A stretch of 64,000 nt of DNA. It comes from CAZSSM01 sp964609385. GTDB taxonomy: Bacteria > Planctomycetota > Planctomycetia > Isosphaerales > Isosphaeraceae. Below the pieces are notes generated by a model. That model did no database searches. It had not been told where the DNA came from and saw only the letters and a program-made list of their open reading frames with translations. The stretch is from NCBI GenBank assembly GCA_964609385.1, contig CAZSSM010000007.1, positions 1 through 64,000 on the forward strand. Reading direction: 5' to 3'. Each line of letters starts with the position of its first letter. Position 1 is the stretch's first letter. The translations under genes were made by a program, and so were the position numbers. Below are positions 28,049 through 37,000 of this stretch, piece after piece.

Positions 28049-28327
28049 TCAATGCGCGTGAGCATGCCGGCAGGGACAGACCATCACCGAGGTTGCCTGG
28101 TCACCTCGGAAACAGAGTTTGTGCCCGTTGAGCCGGATGATGCAGGTCTGTCCGGTCCGGACCATCTGAATCCGCGCCCCGTCACAGAGCCCGATTTCAT
28201 GGAGACGATGCACCTGGTCACTCGACCCGGCGACGTGAGTCACCACCGCCTCTTGACCCATCGGCAGCAGGCTCAGCGGCATCATCTCGATCGCGTTGGG
28301 GATTCCGGACCCAGTGGTGGCAGTCAT
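28049..28327 (-). CDS. FeoA-domain protein with Cys/His tail
   Basis: This 92-residue protein is a second FeoA-like SH3 domain (MPLSLLPMGQEAVVTHVAGSSDQVHRLHEIGLCDGARIQMV and CIIRLNGHKLCFRGD). It ends in VMVCPCRHAHAH, a short Cys/His cluster that the other FeoA copy lacks and that could bind a metal. It is the first gene of the ferrous iron operon, 55 bp ahead of the second feoA, with the Fur-like palindrome 76 bp upstream. I chose 28327 as start because conserved residues begin soon after; the frame is open to 28501, but that extension covers the putative operator. Confidence 0.85.
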   Translation of the reverse strand: MTATTGSGIPNAIEMMPLSLLPMGQEAVVTHVAGSSDQVHRLHEIGLCDGARIQMVRTGQTCIIRLNGHKLCFRGDQATSVMVCPCRHAHAH

Positions 28328-28402
28328 CACGTTGGAGATTCCCGGCACAGGCTGATCCGTCAGAAGACGATTGGAGGCCCGATCGCATCGTCGGCGTTGA
28401 GT

Positions 28403-28419
28403 TTGAGACTGAATCTCAA
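28403..28419 (-). promoter_or_regulatory. Fur-box-like palindrome upstream of the feo operon
   Basis: TTGAGA-CTGAA-TCTCAA is a perfect 6-bp inverted repeat around a 5-base spacer. Its inner 15 bases, TGAGACTGAATCTCA, differ at few positions from the classical Fur core TGAGAAT-N-ATTCTCA (7-1-7 arrangement). It ends 76 bp before the first feoA start, where a repressor site would be expected. Fur binding is inferred. Confidence 0.5.
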
Positions 28420-28528
28420 TTTGTATGGGTATTGTACCTGCTGCCCGGGGAGGCTTCAATGTGTTTGGAGGCGATTTCGGTTTCGGTCGGACGTAGCTCA
28501 CGGAAGCCGGCGCTGAGGTTACATGTGG

Positions 28529-30337
28529 TCATCGCGTCTCGCGATCGTTGATCCACTGTCGGAGCGTGTTGGCCGGGATTCCGAGGACCGGCTCGGCGGG
28601 CGTAGGTCCGCCCTGGCGATGGACCGCGAAGCAACGAAAGAGGTCCTCCCAGAGCGGCAGAGGGATCTCAGGGCGATCGTTGAGTTGAGTCCGCCTCGCC
28701 TGCTCCCAGAGCGGCCAGAGTTCGGGCAGGGTCTCGTCGAAGAGCCGAGCGATTAAGGTCTCGGCCGCTTCCGTCTCCAGTCCCAGTCGTCGTTGCGCGA
28801 TCCGTGCAGCGAGCTTCCGAAGCCGGCGCTGCCAGTCGTTCAGGGTCGGTGCAGCAGTCAGGCTCGAGACGTCGAGCAACCGGCCAATCCGGACCGAGTG
28901 GGCCAGCCGATGGCCGAAGCCGGGGACATGGGCGGTCGTGCCGTTACGTGCCGAGTTGGCTTGGGGTGAGTGGAGCAGCGGTTCGATCTGGTCCCAGCCG
29001 ATCTGGTCGGACTCGCGATGGGTGCCGAGCACGGCCTGTTCGACGAGGTTGCGCAACTCGCGGCTGTTGCTCTGGGTGAAGGGGAGCTGGCCGAGTCCTT
29101 GCAGGGCGTCTTCGTTCAGCGCGATGTCGATACTGAGTTGATCGGCCATCGCGGCGACCATCCATTGGGCCTGGGCGATGATGTCCTCGGGTCGATCGCG
29201 GAGCGGCGGCACCTGGAGTGGGAGGCGTTCAACTCGGGCCAGGAACGCGGGGGAGAGTTCACCGGAGTCGGTCCGCTGCCGCCAAGGCTCCGACTCGACA
29301 GTCAACACGACGGCCGCCTCGGCGCGTCGACGGATCTCCTCCTCGCCCAGTCGGCTGTATTGGCCGTCCTCTAGGAACGAGTGGAAGATCGACGAGCACG
29401 CTCCGGGGAGCCGGTGGAAGTCGTCGAGTAGTAGGACGCCTCGACCGGCCGATCCGATCAGGCCGATCCGATCCTCGCGGGCGTCAGTGAAGGCGCCCCG
29501 CTTGTGACCGAAGAGGATGCTCCTGAGCAGTGTCTGGTTGGTCAACTCGCTGCACGAGGCGATCGTCAACGGGTCGTCGCGACGGTCCGAGATTGCGTGG
29601 AATAGGCTGGCTAGCCCACGCTTGCCGGTCCCGCTCTCGCCGTCGATCAGCAGGCAGGGCAAGGCCCGACGCGCTGGATTGCTCCGACGCTTTGAAGGTA
29701 CCGATCCGGCCTGACCGAGCAGCCGGGCTCGGTCGAAGAGTTGCGCCAAGGTCGTGCCGAATGCATCGGACTGATAGACCAAGCCCTCCTCGATCAAGGC
29801 CTGGACAAACGCCGAGACCGAAGGGCGATCGAGATGGCTGATCAAGGCTCGGACGATCCGATCGGCCAGTCGACTCGCTGACTCGAACGGCGACGATGTC
29901 TCGCGGTGTCCGACTGTGGCTGGGATCCCCTCGATTTCCGGATGGATCCGCGCTGCATCTTCAACGAAGGGCCGACCTGACCGGGAGCCGACCGACGGGC
30001 CCAAGCGGAGGTCCGAGACGACCACGGCGAAGAGCTGTTCGTTGAGCAACCGACGCGCCCGTTCCAGACGCCCGGGACGTTCCCGGACCAGGTGGAGTCG
30101 GACATGGTGGGGCGATCGGACCGGCAGATCGGTCAATCGCGGGCTCTGGAAGCCGTGGGTGGTCACCTTGACCGTCAACGGGACTTGGTCGGCCGGGTTG
30201 GTGTCGGGTCGGAGCCAGGGGGCGAGCTTCGGTTCCGAGCCGATCGCCCGAGCTAGCGCGTCGACGAGCCTGAGCCCCCAGACCTCCAGGGCTTCGGCGT
30301 CCTCGCCCAGAATCATGATGTGAGGGATCCAGGCCAT
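28529..30337 (-). CDS. Sigma-54-activator-like AAA+ regulator with degenerate motifs
   Basis: The 602-residue protein has a divergent receiver-like N-terminus (residues about 1-170; VVVSDLRLGPS), a sigma-54-interaction AAA+ domain (about 185-460) and a C-terminal helical region ending in GIPANTLRQWI, a possible HTH. In the AAA+ domain, Walker A reads GESGTGKR (233-240), the sigma-54 contact loop reads GAFTDA (281-286) rather than GAFTGA, and Walker B reads VLLLDDF rather than LFLDE. LPLQVPPLRDRPEDI is conserved. The substitutions leave ATP binding plausible but weaken the case for a standard activator. It is 201 bp from the feo operon on the same strand. No membrane segment is seen. Confidence 0.75.
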   Translation of the reverse strand: MAWIPHIMILGEDAEALEVWGLRLVDALARAIGSEPKLAPWLRPDTNPADQVPLTVKVTTHGFQSPRLTDLPVRSPHHVRLHLVRERPGRLERARRLLNEQLFAVVVSDLRLGPSVGSRSGRPFVEDAARIHPEIEGIPATVGHRETSSPFESASRLADRIVRALISHLDRPSVSAFVQALIEEGLVYQSDAFGTTLAQLFDRARLLGQAGSVPSKRRSNPARRALPCLLIDGESGTGKRGLASLFHAISDRRDDPLTIASCSELTNQTLLRSILFGHKRGAFTDAREDRIGLIGSAGRGVLLLDDFHRLPGACSSIFHSFLEDGQYSRLGEEEIRRRAEAAVVLTVESEPWRQRTDSGELSPAFLARVERLPLQVPPLRDRPEDIIAQAQWMVAAMADQLSIDIALNEDALQGLGQLPFTQSNSRELRNLVEQAVLGTHRESDQIGWDQIEPLLHSPQANSARNGTTAHVPGFGHRLAHSVRIGRLLDVSSLTAAPTLNDWQRRLRKLAARIAQRRLGLETEAAETLIARLFDETLPELWPLWEQARRTQLNDRPEIPLPLWEDLFRCFAVHRQGGPTPAEPVLGIPANTLRQWINDRETR

Positions 30338-30410
30338 TCGCTCTACGGGCCTCAGGACCCGGTCTCGCCAAACGGGATCGCGATGCCCCGGTGATCCGAA
30401 TCAACGCAAG

Positions 30411-30462
30411 CACACACACGAAGCGTCGGGGGCATCAATCTTCTGATCCCCCGAACTGTGTG
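30411..30462 (-). terminator. Long hairpin between Uma2 gene and AAA+ regulator gene
   Basis: TCGGGGG (30426-30432) pairs with CCCCCGA (30448-30454), with an additional inner ATCA/TGAT pairing and an outer CACAC/GTGTG pairing. The structure lies 95 bp after the Uma2 stop and 74 bp before the regulator start. It could terminate Uma2 transcription or act in the leader of the regulator mRNA. Confidence 0.5.
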
Positions 30463-30556
30463 CGACGGGACACTTGAGCCGGACCGAATTCTCCCTTTGC
30501 TGAGATGCCCCAGGCAAATTATCCAAATCGAAGGGTACGAATCGGGCTGGCGAGGA

Positions 30557-31135
30557 TCAGTTACTGAGACCGTCGAAGAAGCGGGCGACCGGCACATTGA
30601 ATCCGGGCAGTTCTGGGTCTCCGAGGAGTCTCTGGTTGATGTCGAGCATGGTCGAGGAGCCGTCGGGTCGATAGATCCGGACGGTCTTGAGCTTGGGTTC
30701 GATGATCCAGACCTGCTGGACGTCGACGCTCAAGTACAGTTCGATTTTTTCGGTGACCTGCTCGATGGTGTCCGAGGGTGAGAGGATCTCGACGGCCAAG
30801 ATCGGGACGGTGTGAAAGATGGAGCTGTCTTGGGGCGGGTTGCTGGCCTGTTGGTAGTTGATGTAAGCGATGTCGATGCCAACGACGGTGGGCGGATCGG
30901 TCGGCAGACGGAACCCGACGTCTCCACCGTGTACCTCGCCACGCGGTTCGGGCTGGGCGCTTAACCAGTTATGGAGTGCGCTTCCGACGAGGATTAGCGT
31001 CTTTGTGTGGAACCGATTTCGGATGGTCATAGGTCGTTCCCGGAGTTCCCCATAGATCAGTTCACGATCGACCCCATCGTTCTCGGGCAGGGCGAGGAAC
31101 TCCTCAACGGACATGGTGCGGGAGGCCAGGCTCAT
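30557..31135 (-). CDS. Uma2-family (DUF820) putative endonuclease
   Basis: The 192-residue protein opens with SVEEFLALPENDGVDRELIYGELRERP, the family N-terminus, and holds the PD-(D/E)xK-like nuclease core: VVGIDIAYI (Asp), LAVEILSPSDT (Glu) and QQVWIIEPKLKTVRIYRPDG. Uma2 proteins occur in many copies in planctomycetes and cyanobacteria; their biological role is unclear. It stands alone between the AAA+ regulator and a lipoprotein gene, all on the same strand. Confidence 0.9.
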   Translation of the reverse strand: MSLASRTMSVEEFLALPENDGVDRELIYGELRERPMTIRNRFHTKTLILVGSALHNWLSAQPEPRGEVHGGDVGFRLPTDPPTVVGIDIAYINYQQASNPPQDSSIFHTVPILAVEILSPSDTIEQVTEKIELYLSVDVQQVWIIEPKLKTVRIYRPDGSSTMLDINQRLLGDPELPGFNVPVARFFDGLSN

Positions 31136-31260
31136 GGGTGATCCTCCGACGGGTGAGCGCGGGGCGCGAGCGGGTCACGACGGGTCGGTCCTTCAGCCCT
31201 TCGACCGGGTTGATGTCGGTTCGTTGGGCATTCTAGCGAACTCAAGGGGATTGCGATGTG

Positions 31261-32088
31261 TCAGAGCCCGGTCTCGCGGGCCGGATAGCTATTGGGGTCG
31301 ATCTTGGGTGGGTCGGTGATCGGGGCGAGGCTCTCGATGTCGGAGCCGGCCGGAGGCAGGACGCGGGGCGGGGCCAGATAGGGCAGTTCGCGAGCTGGCT
31401 CAGGCGACGGCTCGGAGGAGTCGCCGGTCAGCGGGATCTGCACGCCCATCAGTTCGGCCCCTTCGCGGATGGTCCCCGATCGGATCGGTCCTAGGCCGAA
31501 AATGTACACGTCTTTGGAGTTCGCCGAGGCGAGGATGGTGCCCGATTCCCAGACATACTGGCCGGTGGTGCGCTCGTAGGCGAAGAGAGCGACCTTGGTC
31601 CAGGCGTGCTGGTCCTGCTTCTTGGCCACGGGCAGTTCGGGCAGCGGCGGCGGCTGGATCCCGGCGAATCCGGGCGGGATGGGGACCTCGGGAACACCGA
31701 TCATCCAGTCGTAGCTATCGGTGCCATAGACGCCCACCCGCGCCTCGACGACCCAGCGCGCCTGCTCCTTGGCGTCTTGCAGCAAGACGCCTTGACGGAT
31801 CAAGGCCTCACGGATGCTGGAGATCATCCAGCCCTTGTCCACGCCGTTGACGTGCTGGATGTCCAGGAAGACCGAGGCGCCGGCCAGCGGTCGGAAGTCG
31901 ATCCGTGCCAATGCCTGGTCCCAGGCCGAGGTCAGCACGAGTTGTTCGGTTGCCGTCCGTGCCGTGTGCGAACTCCGCGTTGTCCCGCAGCCCGATGCGA
32001 ACAACGTTCCTAGGGCCGACAGCAGGAGCAAGACCCCAGTGACCAGCGATGCCAGAGCGTCGGGACGCGGCCATCGCAGAAAGAGCAT
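31261..32088 (-). CDS. Putative lipoprotein (DUF6655-like)
   Basis: The 275-residue protein begins with a hydrophobic leader ending in LFASGC, an acceptable lipobox, so it is probably a lipoprotein. The mature part has HTARTATEQLVLTSAWDQALARIDFRPLAGASVFLD, a GWMISSIREALIRQGVLL segment and YERTTGQYVWESG, followed by a proline-rich C-terminus. The overall pattern resembles the planctomycete family DUF6655, which I recall only by pattern. The start at 32088 was chosen for the leader; the frame is open much further upstream, into trpS. Confidence 0.65.
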   Translation of the reverse strand: MLFLRWPRPDALASLVTGVLLLLSALGTLFASGCGTTRSSHTARTATEQLVLTSAWDQALARIDFRPLAGASVFLDIQHVNGVDKGWMISSIREALIRQGVLLQDAKEQARWVVEARVGVYGTDSYDWMIGVPEVPIPPGFAGIQPPPLPELPVAKKQDQHAWTKVALFAYERTTGQYVWESGTILASANSKDVYIFGLGPIRSGTIREGAELMGVQIPLTGDSSEPSPEPARELPYLAPPRVLPPAGSDIESLAPITDPPKIDPNSYPARETGL

Positions 32089-32317
32089 CGATGAGAGGAC
32101 GGGTCGCACAGGCAGCCTCCGGACCGATCGACGGACAGTCGAACCCACCGACCGCTCAGCGATCGGTTGGTAAGCTCGACGGAGAATGCCACGCACCCTA
32201 GTTTTGCTCGACAAGTCGGTCAACCGCCATTGCTGTCGGTGACCGGTGTGGCTGGGGAACGACGATGCGCAGTGGAGCCGACCCCAGGACCAACCCCGAC
32301 GCGAGAGCCCAGTCTGC

Positions 32318-33292
32318 TCAGCCGACCCCACAGGCGTTGCGGGCACGTTCCAGGACACCGCGTGCGACCTTGCGGGCGCGTTCGGCTCCTTGAGCGCGGA
32401 CTTCGGTGATCCGCTCCGGATGGGCCAACCACTCCGCGCGGCGATCGCGGGCCTCGGCGAAGGTCGTGATCAGCGCGTCGGCTAAACGGTTCTTCACCTC
32501 GCCGTAGCCGATGCCCCCTTGACGGTACCGCCCTTCGAACTCGGCGATCTCTTCGGCCGGCGCGAAGTGGCGGAGCAACGCCAAGACCGGGCAGGTCGTC
32601 GGGTCCTTCGGTGCCTCCATCGGCGTGCTGTCGGTGACGATCTTCCGCGCCTTCTTGGTCAGCACCTTCGGCTCGTCGAAGATGTCGATTGTGTTACCGT
32701 AGCTCTTGGACATCTTGCGGCCATCCAGGCCCGGCACCACGGCCACCTGATCGAGGATGTACGGCTCGGGCAGGCGGAGCACCGGCGCGTCCTCGGACCC
32801 ATAGAGGTTGTTGAACCGCTCGGCCACGTCGCGGGTGATCTCCAGGTGCTGCTTCTGGTCCTGACCGACGGGGACCTTCTCGGCGTCGTAGATGACGATG
32901 TCAGCGGCCTGCAGGACCGGATAGCTGAACAAGCCTGCCTCGGCCGGAACCCCCTGTTGGACCTTGTCCTTGTAGCTAACGCACTTCTCGAGCCAACCCA
33001 TTGGTGTGACCGTCGTCAACAGCCAGCTCAGCTCGGTCACCTCGGGTACGTCGGACTGCACGAAGATGGTGGCCCGCTCCGGATCGACGCCCAAGCTGAG
33101 CAGCGTTACCAACGCATCGTCGGTGTACTGACCGAGCAGCACGCGGTCGCGGACGCTGGTCAGCGCGTGGTAGTTGGCGATGAAGTAGTAGGCCTCGTTG
33201 CCCTCCTGCAGCTGAATATACTGCCGGATTGCGCCGAGGTAATTGCCGATGTGCAGCGGTCCCGAGGGCTGGATGCCGGACAGCACGCGCAT
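32318..33292 (-). CDS. trpS: Tryptophanyl-tRNA synthetase
   Basis: The 324-residue class I synthetase begins MRVLSGIQPSGPLHIGNYLGAI, with the HIGH-type motif as HIGN. The Trp-pocket region reads SWLLTTVTPMGWLEKCVSYKDKV, and KMSKSYGNTIDIFD is the KMSKS loop. The length is normal. It charges tRNA-Trp with tryptophan. It is divergent from the small DcrB-like gene and upstream of the lipoprotein gene by 229 bp. Confidence 0.97.
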   Translation of the reverse strand: MRVLSGIQPSGPLHIGNYLGAIRQYIQLQEGNEAYYFIANYHALTSVRDRVLLGQYTDDALVTLLSLGVDPERATIFVQSDVPEVTELSWLLTTVTPMGWLEKCVSYKDKVQQGVPAEAGLFSYPVLQAADIVIYDAEKVPVGQDQKQHLEITRDVAERFNNLYGSEDAPVLRLPEPYILDQVAVVPGLDGRKMSKSYGNTIDIFDEPKVLTKKARKIVTDSTPMEAPKDPTTCPVLALLRHFAPAEEIAEFEGRYRQGGIGYGEVKNRLADALITTFAEARDRRAEWLAHPERITEVRAQGAERARKVARGVLERARNACGVG

Positions 33293-33614
33293 GGGTGACG
33301 GCCTTCGTAAGTTCCAGGAGGTCGCGGATCAGGGTCAAGACCGACGACCGTCGGGAAGTCGATCGGACGCTGATAAACGCGGTCGTAGAATGGTGTGGAC
33401 AGGATTTCCGGACATTGTATCGACCCCGATCGGTTCGCGTGCGCTGGATCGCGGGGGCCGATCTGGCGATCGGAGGAGCTCGACGATAGGCTCGTCTCCA
33501 AAGCGAGACGAATGGTGGGCGTGCGGATACCCGAGGCGTCAATTCGGCCGTGAGAACGAAATCGTGCCGACCAAACACCGGGTTTCGCAGACTTGGGAAA
33601 GGTGTCGTCAACCA

Positions 33615-34052
33615 ATGCAGGCGCGATTCGAGGATCACGGGATCCGGTTCGACTATCCGGCCGACTGGACGATCCAGACCGATCAGGACGGGAGTCGGAC
33701 CACAGTGAACCTGGAGGCCCCTGACGGCTTGGCCTTCGTCTTGATTAGCCTGGATGATGCCGATCGCGAGCCCGAGGAGGTCGCCGACGAGGCGTTGGAG
33801 GCGATCCGCGCCGAGTACCCCGAACTCCAGGCCGAGTCGGCCGTCGAGTCGTTGGCCGGGCGCCCAGCCATCGGCCACGATGTCGAGTTCTTCAGCCTCG
33901 ACATGGCCAGTCGCGTTGCCATCCGCTGCTGCCAGACGCGGGAACGGACCCTTCTCTTTTTCGGGCAGTGGGTCGACCTGGGTGAGTACGATCTCGAAGA
34001 GGACATGGACGCCGTCCGGGAGAGCCTCGAGGAGACCGACGTGTGGGATTAA
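33615..34052 (+). CDS. DcrB/PsbP-like small protein
   Basis: The 145-residue protein has no signal peptide. Its pattern RFEDHGIRFDYPADWTIQTDQDG, followed by FVLISLDDADREPEEVADEALEAI and ERTLLFFGQWVDLGEYDLEEDMDAVRESL, is that of the PsbP/DcrB (DUF1795) fold, which often starts with a xxYPxxW motif. Function is unknown. Its TAA stop overlaps the stop of the convergent ComEC-hydrolase gene in a shared TTAA (34049-34052). The frame is open upstream, but only the ATG at 33615 gives the domain N-terminus. Confidence 0.65.
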   Translation: MQARFEDHGIRFDYPADWTIQTDQDGSRTTVNLEAPDGLAFVLISLDDADREPEEVADEALEAIRAEYPELQAESAVESLAGRPAIGHDVEFFSLDMASRVAIRCCQTRERTLLFFGQWVDLGEYDLEEDMDAVRESLEETDVWD

Positions 34053-37000
34053 CCCTCCGTTGTGACCGTCTCTCGAGGGGAGGGATGGGACGAGAGATCT
34101 CTCCGAGCCTCGGTCTGGAGCCGGTCCAGGAACGCGTTCAGGGCATCGAGGTCGTCGGGCGTGGCTTGCTCGAAGATGTCATTGTGCTCGGCTCCGACGA
34201 CGTGGATCCCGGTTGAGGGACGGCCCAAGACATTGCGCAGGGCCTCGGCGCGGTCGGGTCGGGCGATCGGGTCGTCCGAGCCGACCAGCAGGAGCGTTGG
34301 CTGTTCGATCTTCGGGGCAACGGCGATGGGTCGTGGATATCGCAACGAACGTCCTGCATTGAGCCGAGCCCGCGCCACACTAGCCCGAGCTAGTAGGGTC
34401 GCGGCCCCTGAGGGCACGCCGACCAACCGGAACCAGCCCGACGAGGCGTCGACCAGATCCGCATAGGGTGCCTCTAGGATCAGACCGGCGATACTGCTGT
34501 CGCGCGCGGCGGCCAACGAGGCGACTGCCGCGCCCATCGAACGTCCCCAAACCAGGATCGTCGGACGATGATCCGGCCTATCGGATGCCCGTCGGATCGC
34601 TGTCAACCAGGTGCAAAGGTCGTCCGCCTCGCGGCCTCCAAAGCTGACTGCACGGCCACCGCTCCGGCCGTGCGCGCGGCTGTCGGGGATCAGGACACGC
34701 CAGCCTCGATCGACCAGCCACTCGGCGCGACGCGTGATGGCCGGACTCGACCCATCTTCGGCGAACCCATGGCAGAGGATCGCGATCGGCGGACCGGGGT
34801 CGTCCAAGGTCACGATTGGCTGGGACGACCCGTCGGTGGTCGTTGGCAGTTGCCAATGAGCGACCAGGATCGCGCCATCGCGCATTCGGATGGCGACCTG
34901 CGAGTTGGGTCGAGTCGCTCCGGTGTCCTCCTGGGTCGTGCGTCTTCGGTTCCGAGGGCGGGTCAGGATCCGCGCGCCGAACTCGACGAGCATCACGAAG
35001 GCGAACGTGGTCAAGCTCGCCGCGACTGCCAAGACGGCCCCGAGGCCGATCGCGATTCCGCGGAGGGCCGTCGAGATCGTCTCGGATTGGGTGTCGTCAA
35101 CCGATGGGTCCCCAGTGGTCGTCTCGTCGACTATCTCCTGCTCACCGTCAGGCTGACCATCCGGAGTTTCGAGGAAGGTGCGGACCGACGGTTGATCATC
35201 GTCCCAGCGGATCAGGACGGCGCCGTCGCGCCAGGTGCGGTGGACTGGCAGGCCCTCAACGGCGAGGGGGCCCAGCGCATCGTTGCCCTCCTCGGCGCCT
35301 CGGCTCCAGCGCTGACTGGCGACGACCTGACCCGGCTCGGCCCAGTGATAGAACCAGGCTGGATTGGCCGTTCGGCCGCCGTGGTGCGGCGCGAGGACCA
35401 CATCGAGGTCGTCCGGAGCCTCGTGGCCGGTCAATTGGACCAAGCCTCCGAGGTCGATGTCGCCGGTCAGCAACACGTGGCGACCGTGCTCGTTGGAGAT
35501 CAGCAACACGAGGCTGCGGTCGTTGTCGGCGACCAAGCCGGTCTGGTCAGGATCGGGATGGATCACGCGGATCTCGCCGCCGGTGATGCGCTGTCGATGG
35601 CCTTGGGCGACGGTTTCGACCTCGACACCACGGCGGGCGATCTGCGTCTCCAAGACCATAGCGCTGGGGTTGGCCGGGCCGCTGAACTGCGGACCGACTC
35701 GGACCGCACCGACGTCGAAGCGTTCCAGGATCTCGAGGGTTCCGTTGTAGTGGTCGGCATCGGGGTGGCTCAGGTAGATCGCCTCGATCTGGCGGACTCG
35801 ACGCCTCCAGAGCGCGGGTGCGGCGATCCGACGCCCCACGGTGGGATCGCCCAGGCGACCACAATCGTAGATCCAGACTCGACCATCGGTATCCTGAATC
35901 AGTACGGCCAGGCCATGCCCTACGGCGAGCACCTCGATCTCCAGACCCGCAGGCCGTTCTGGTTGTCGAGACCAGACCAGACCGATGGCGATCCAGGCGG
36001 CCAAAACCATGCTGGCCAACCGTCGCCAGCTCCGGCTCGACGACCAACCCAGCCAGGTGATGGCCAGCAGGAGATAGCAGATCGCCACCCAGATCGCCGG
36101 CGGACCGGCCTCATACCAATGCCCCCCAGGCCAGTTGGCGGCCTCGTTGATGACCCAGTTCATCAGGCCCAACGTCCGGTCGCAGGCCCATGCGAACGGA
36201 CTGCTGAGGGCCGGATGGATCAGACTTGAGACCAGGGTCAGGCCGCCCGAGATCAAGGCCAGACCCGCCAGAGGCACCATTGGCAGGTTCAACAGGATTC
36301 CAACCGGTGCCACAATATGAAAATAAAAACAGATCAACGGAGCAAGGATTAGCCAAATCAGCGTCGAGATCAAGAGCGTCTGCAACAGCTCTCGTCGGAT
36401 ACGGCGGATGAGGCGACGTCGGCCCATCCATCGCTCCAACTGAATCTCCAGGTGGTCCAGCGGATCTTCAGAGCGAAACGCCCGTCGCGTCAGCGGCAGA
36501 ACGATCCAGAGGATCGTAGCGACGGCCAGGAACGAGAGCTGCCAGCCGACCTCGAACAGATAGGCCGGGTTGAGCCAGAGTGTGATGATGATCGTGGCCG
36601 AAAGCAGGTTCATGTTCATCGCCTGGGTCGGTCGATCGCGGAGGATTCCCAGACAGAGCGCGAGGGTCATGACGGCCGCTCGGTTGATAGACGGCATCAT
36701 GCCGATCAGGACGGCGTAGCCCAGCACGGCCACCGAGACGACCGCCGCCATGGGGCGTCGATCCAGGCCGATCAGCCGGAGCAGGCCCATTAGCGTGAGG
36801 GCGAGGATCTGCAAATGGAGGCCGCTGATGGCCAGCAGATGGATCATGCCGGTCCGGGCGAAGCGGTCGCGGACGTCGTCGTCGAGTCGCTCGCGACGTC
36901 CCAGCAGCATCGCAGCGGCCAGTGCGCCGTTCGGCTCGCCGAGGCGTTCTGCCAACGCTTCTTGGCCGGTTGATCGCAGCGCGCCCAGGCCTCGAAGCCA

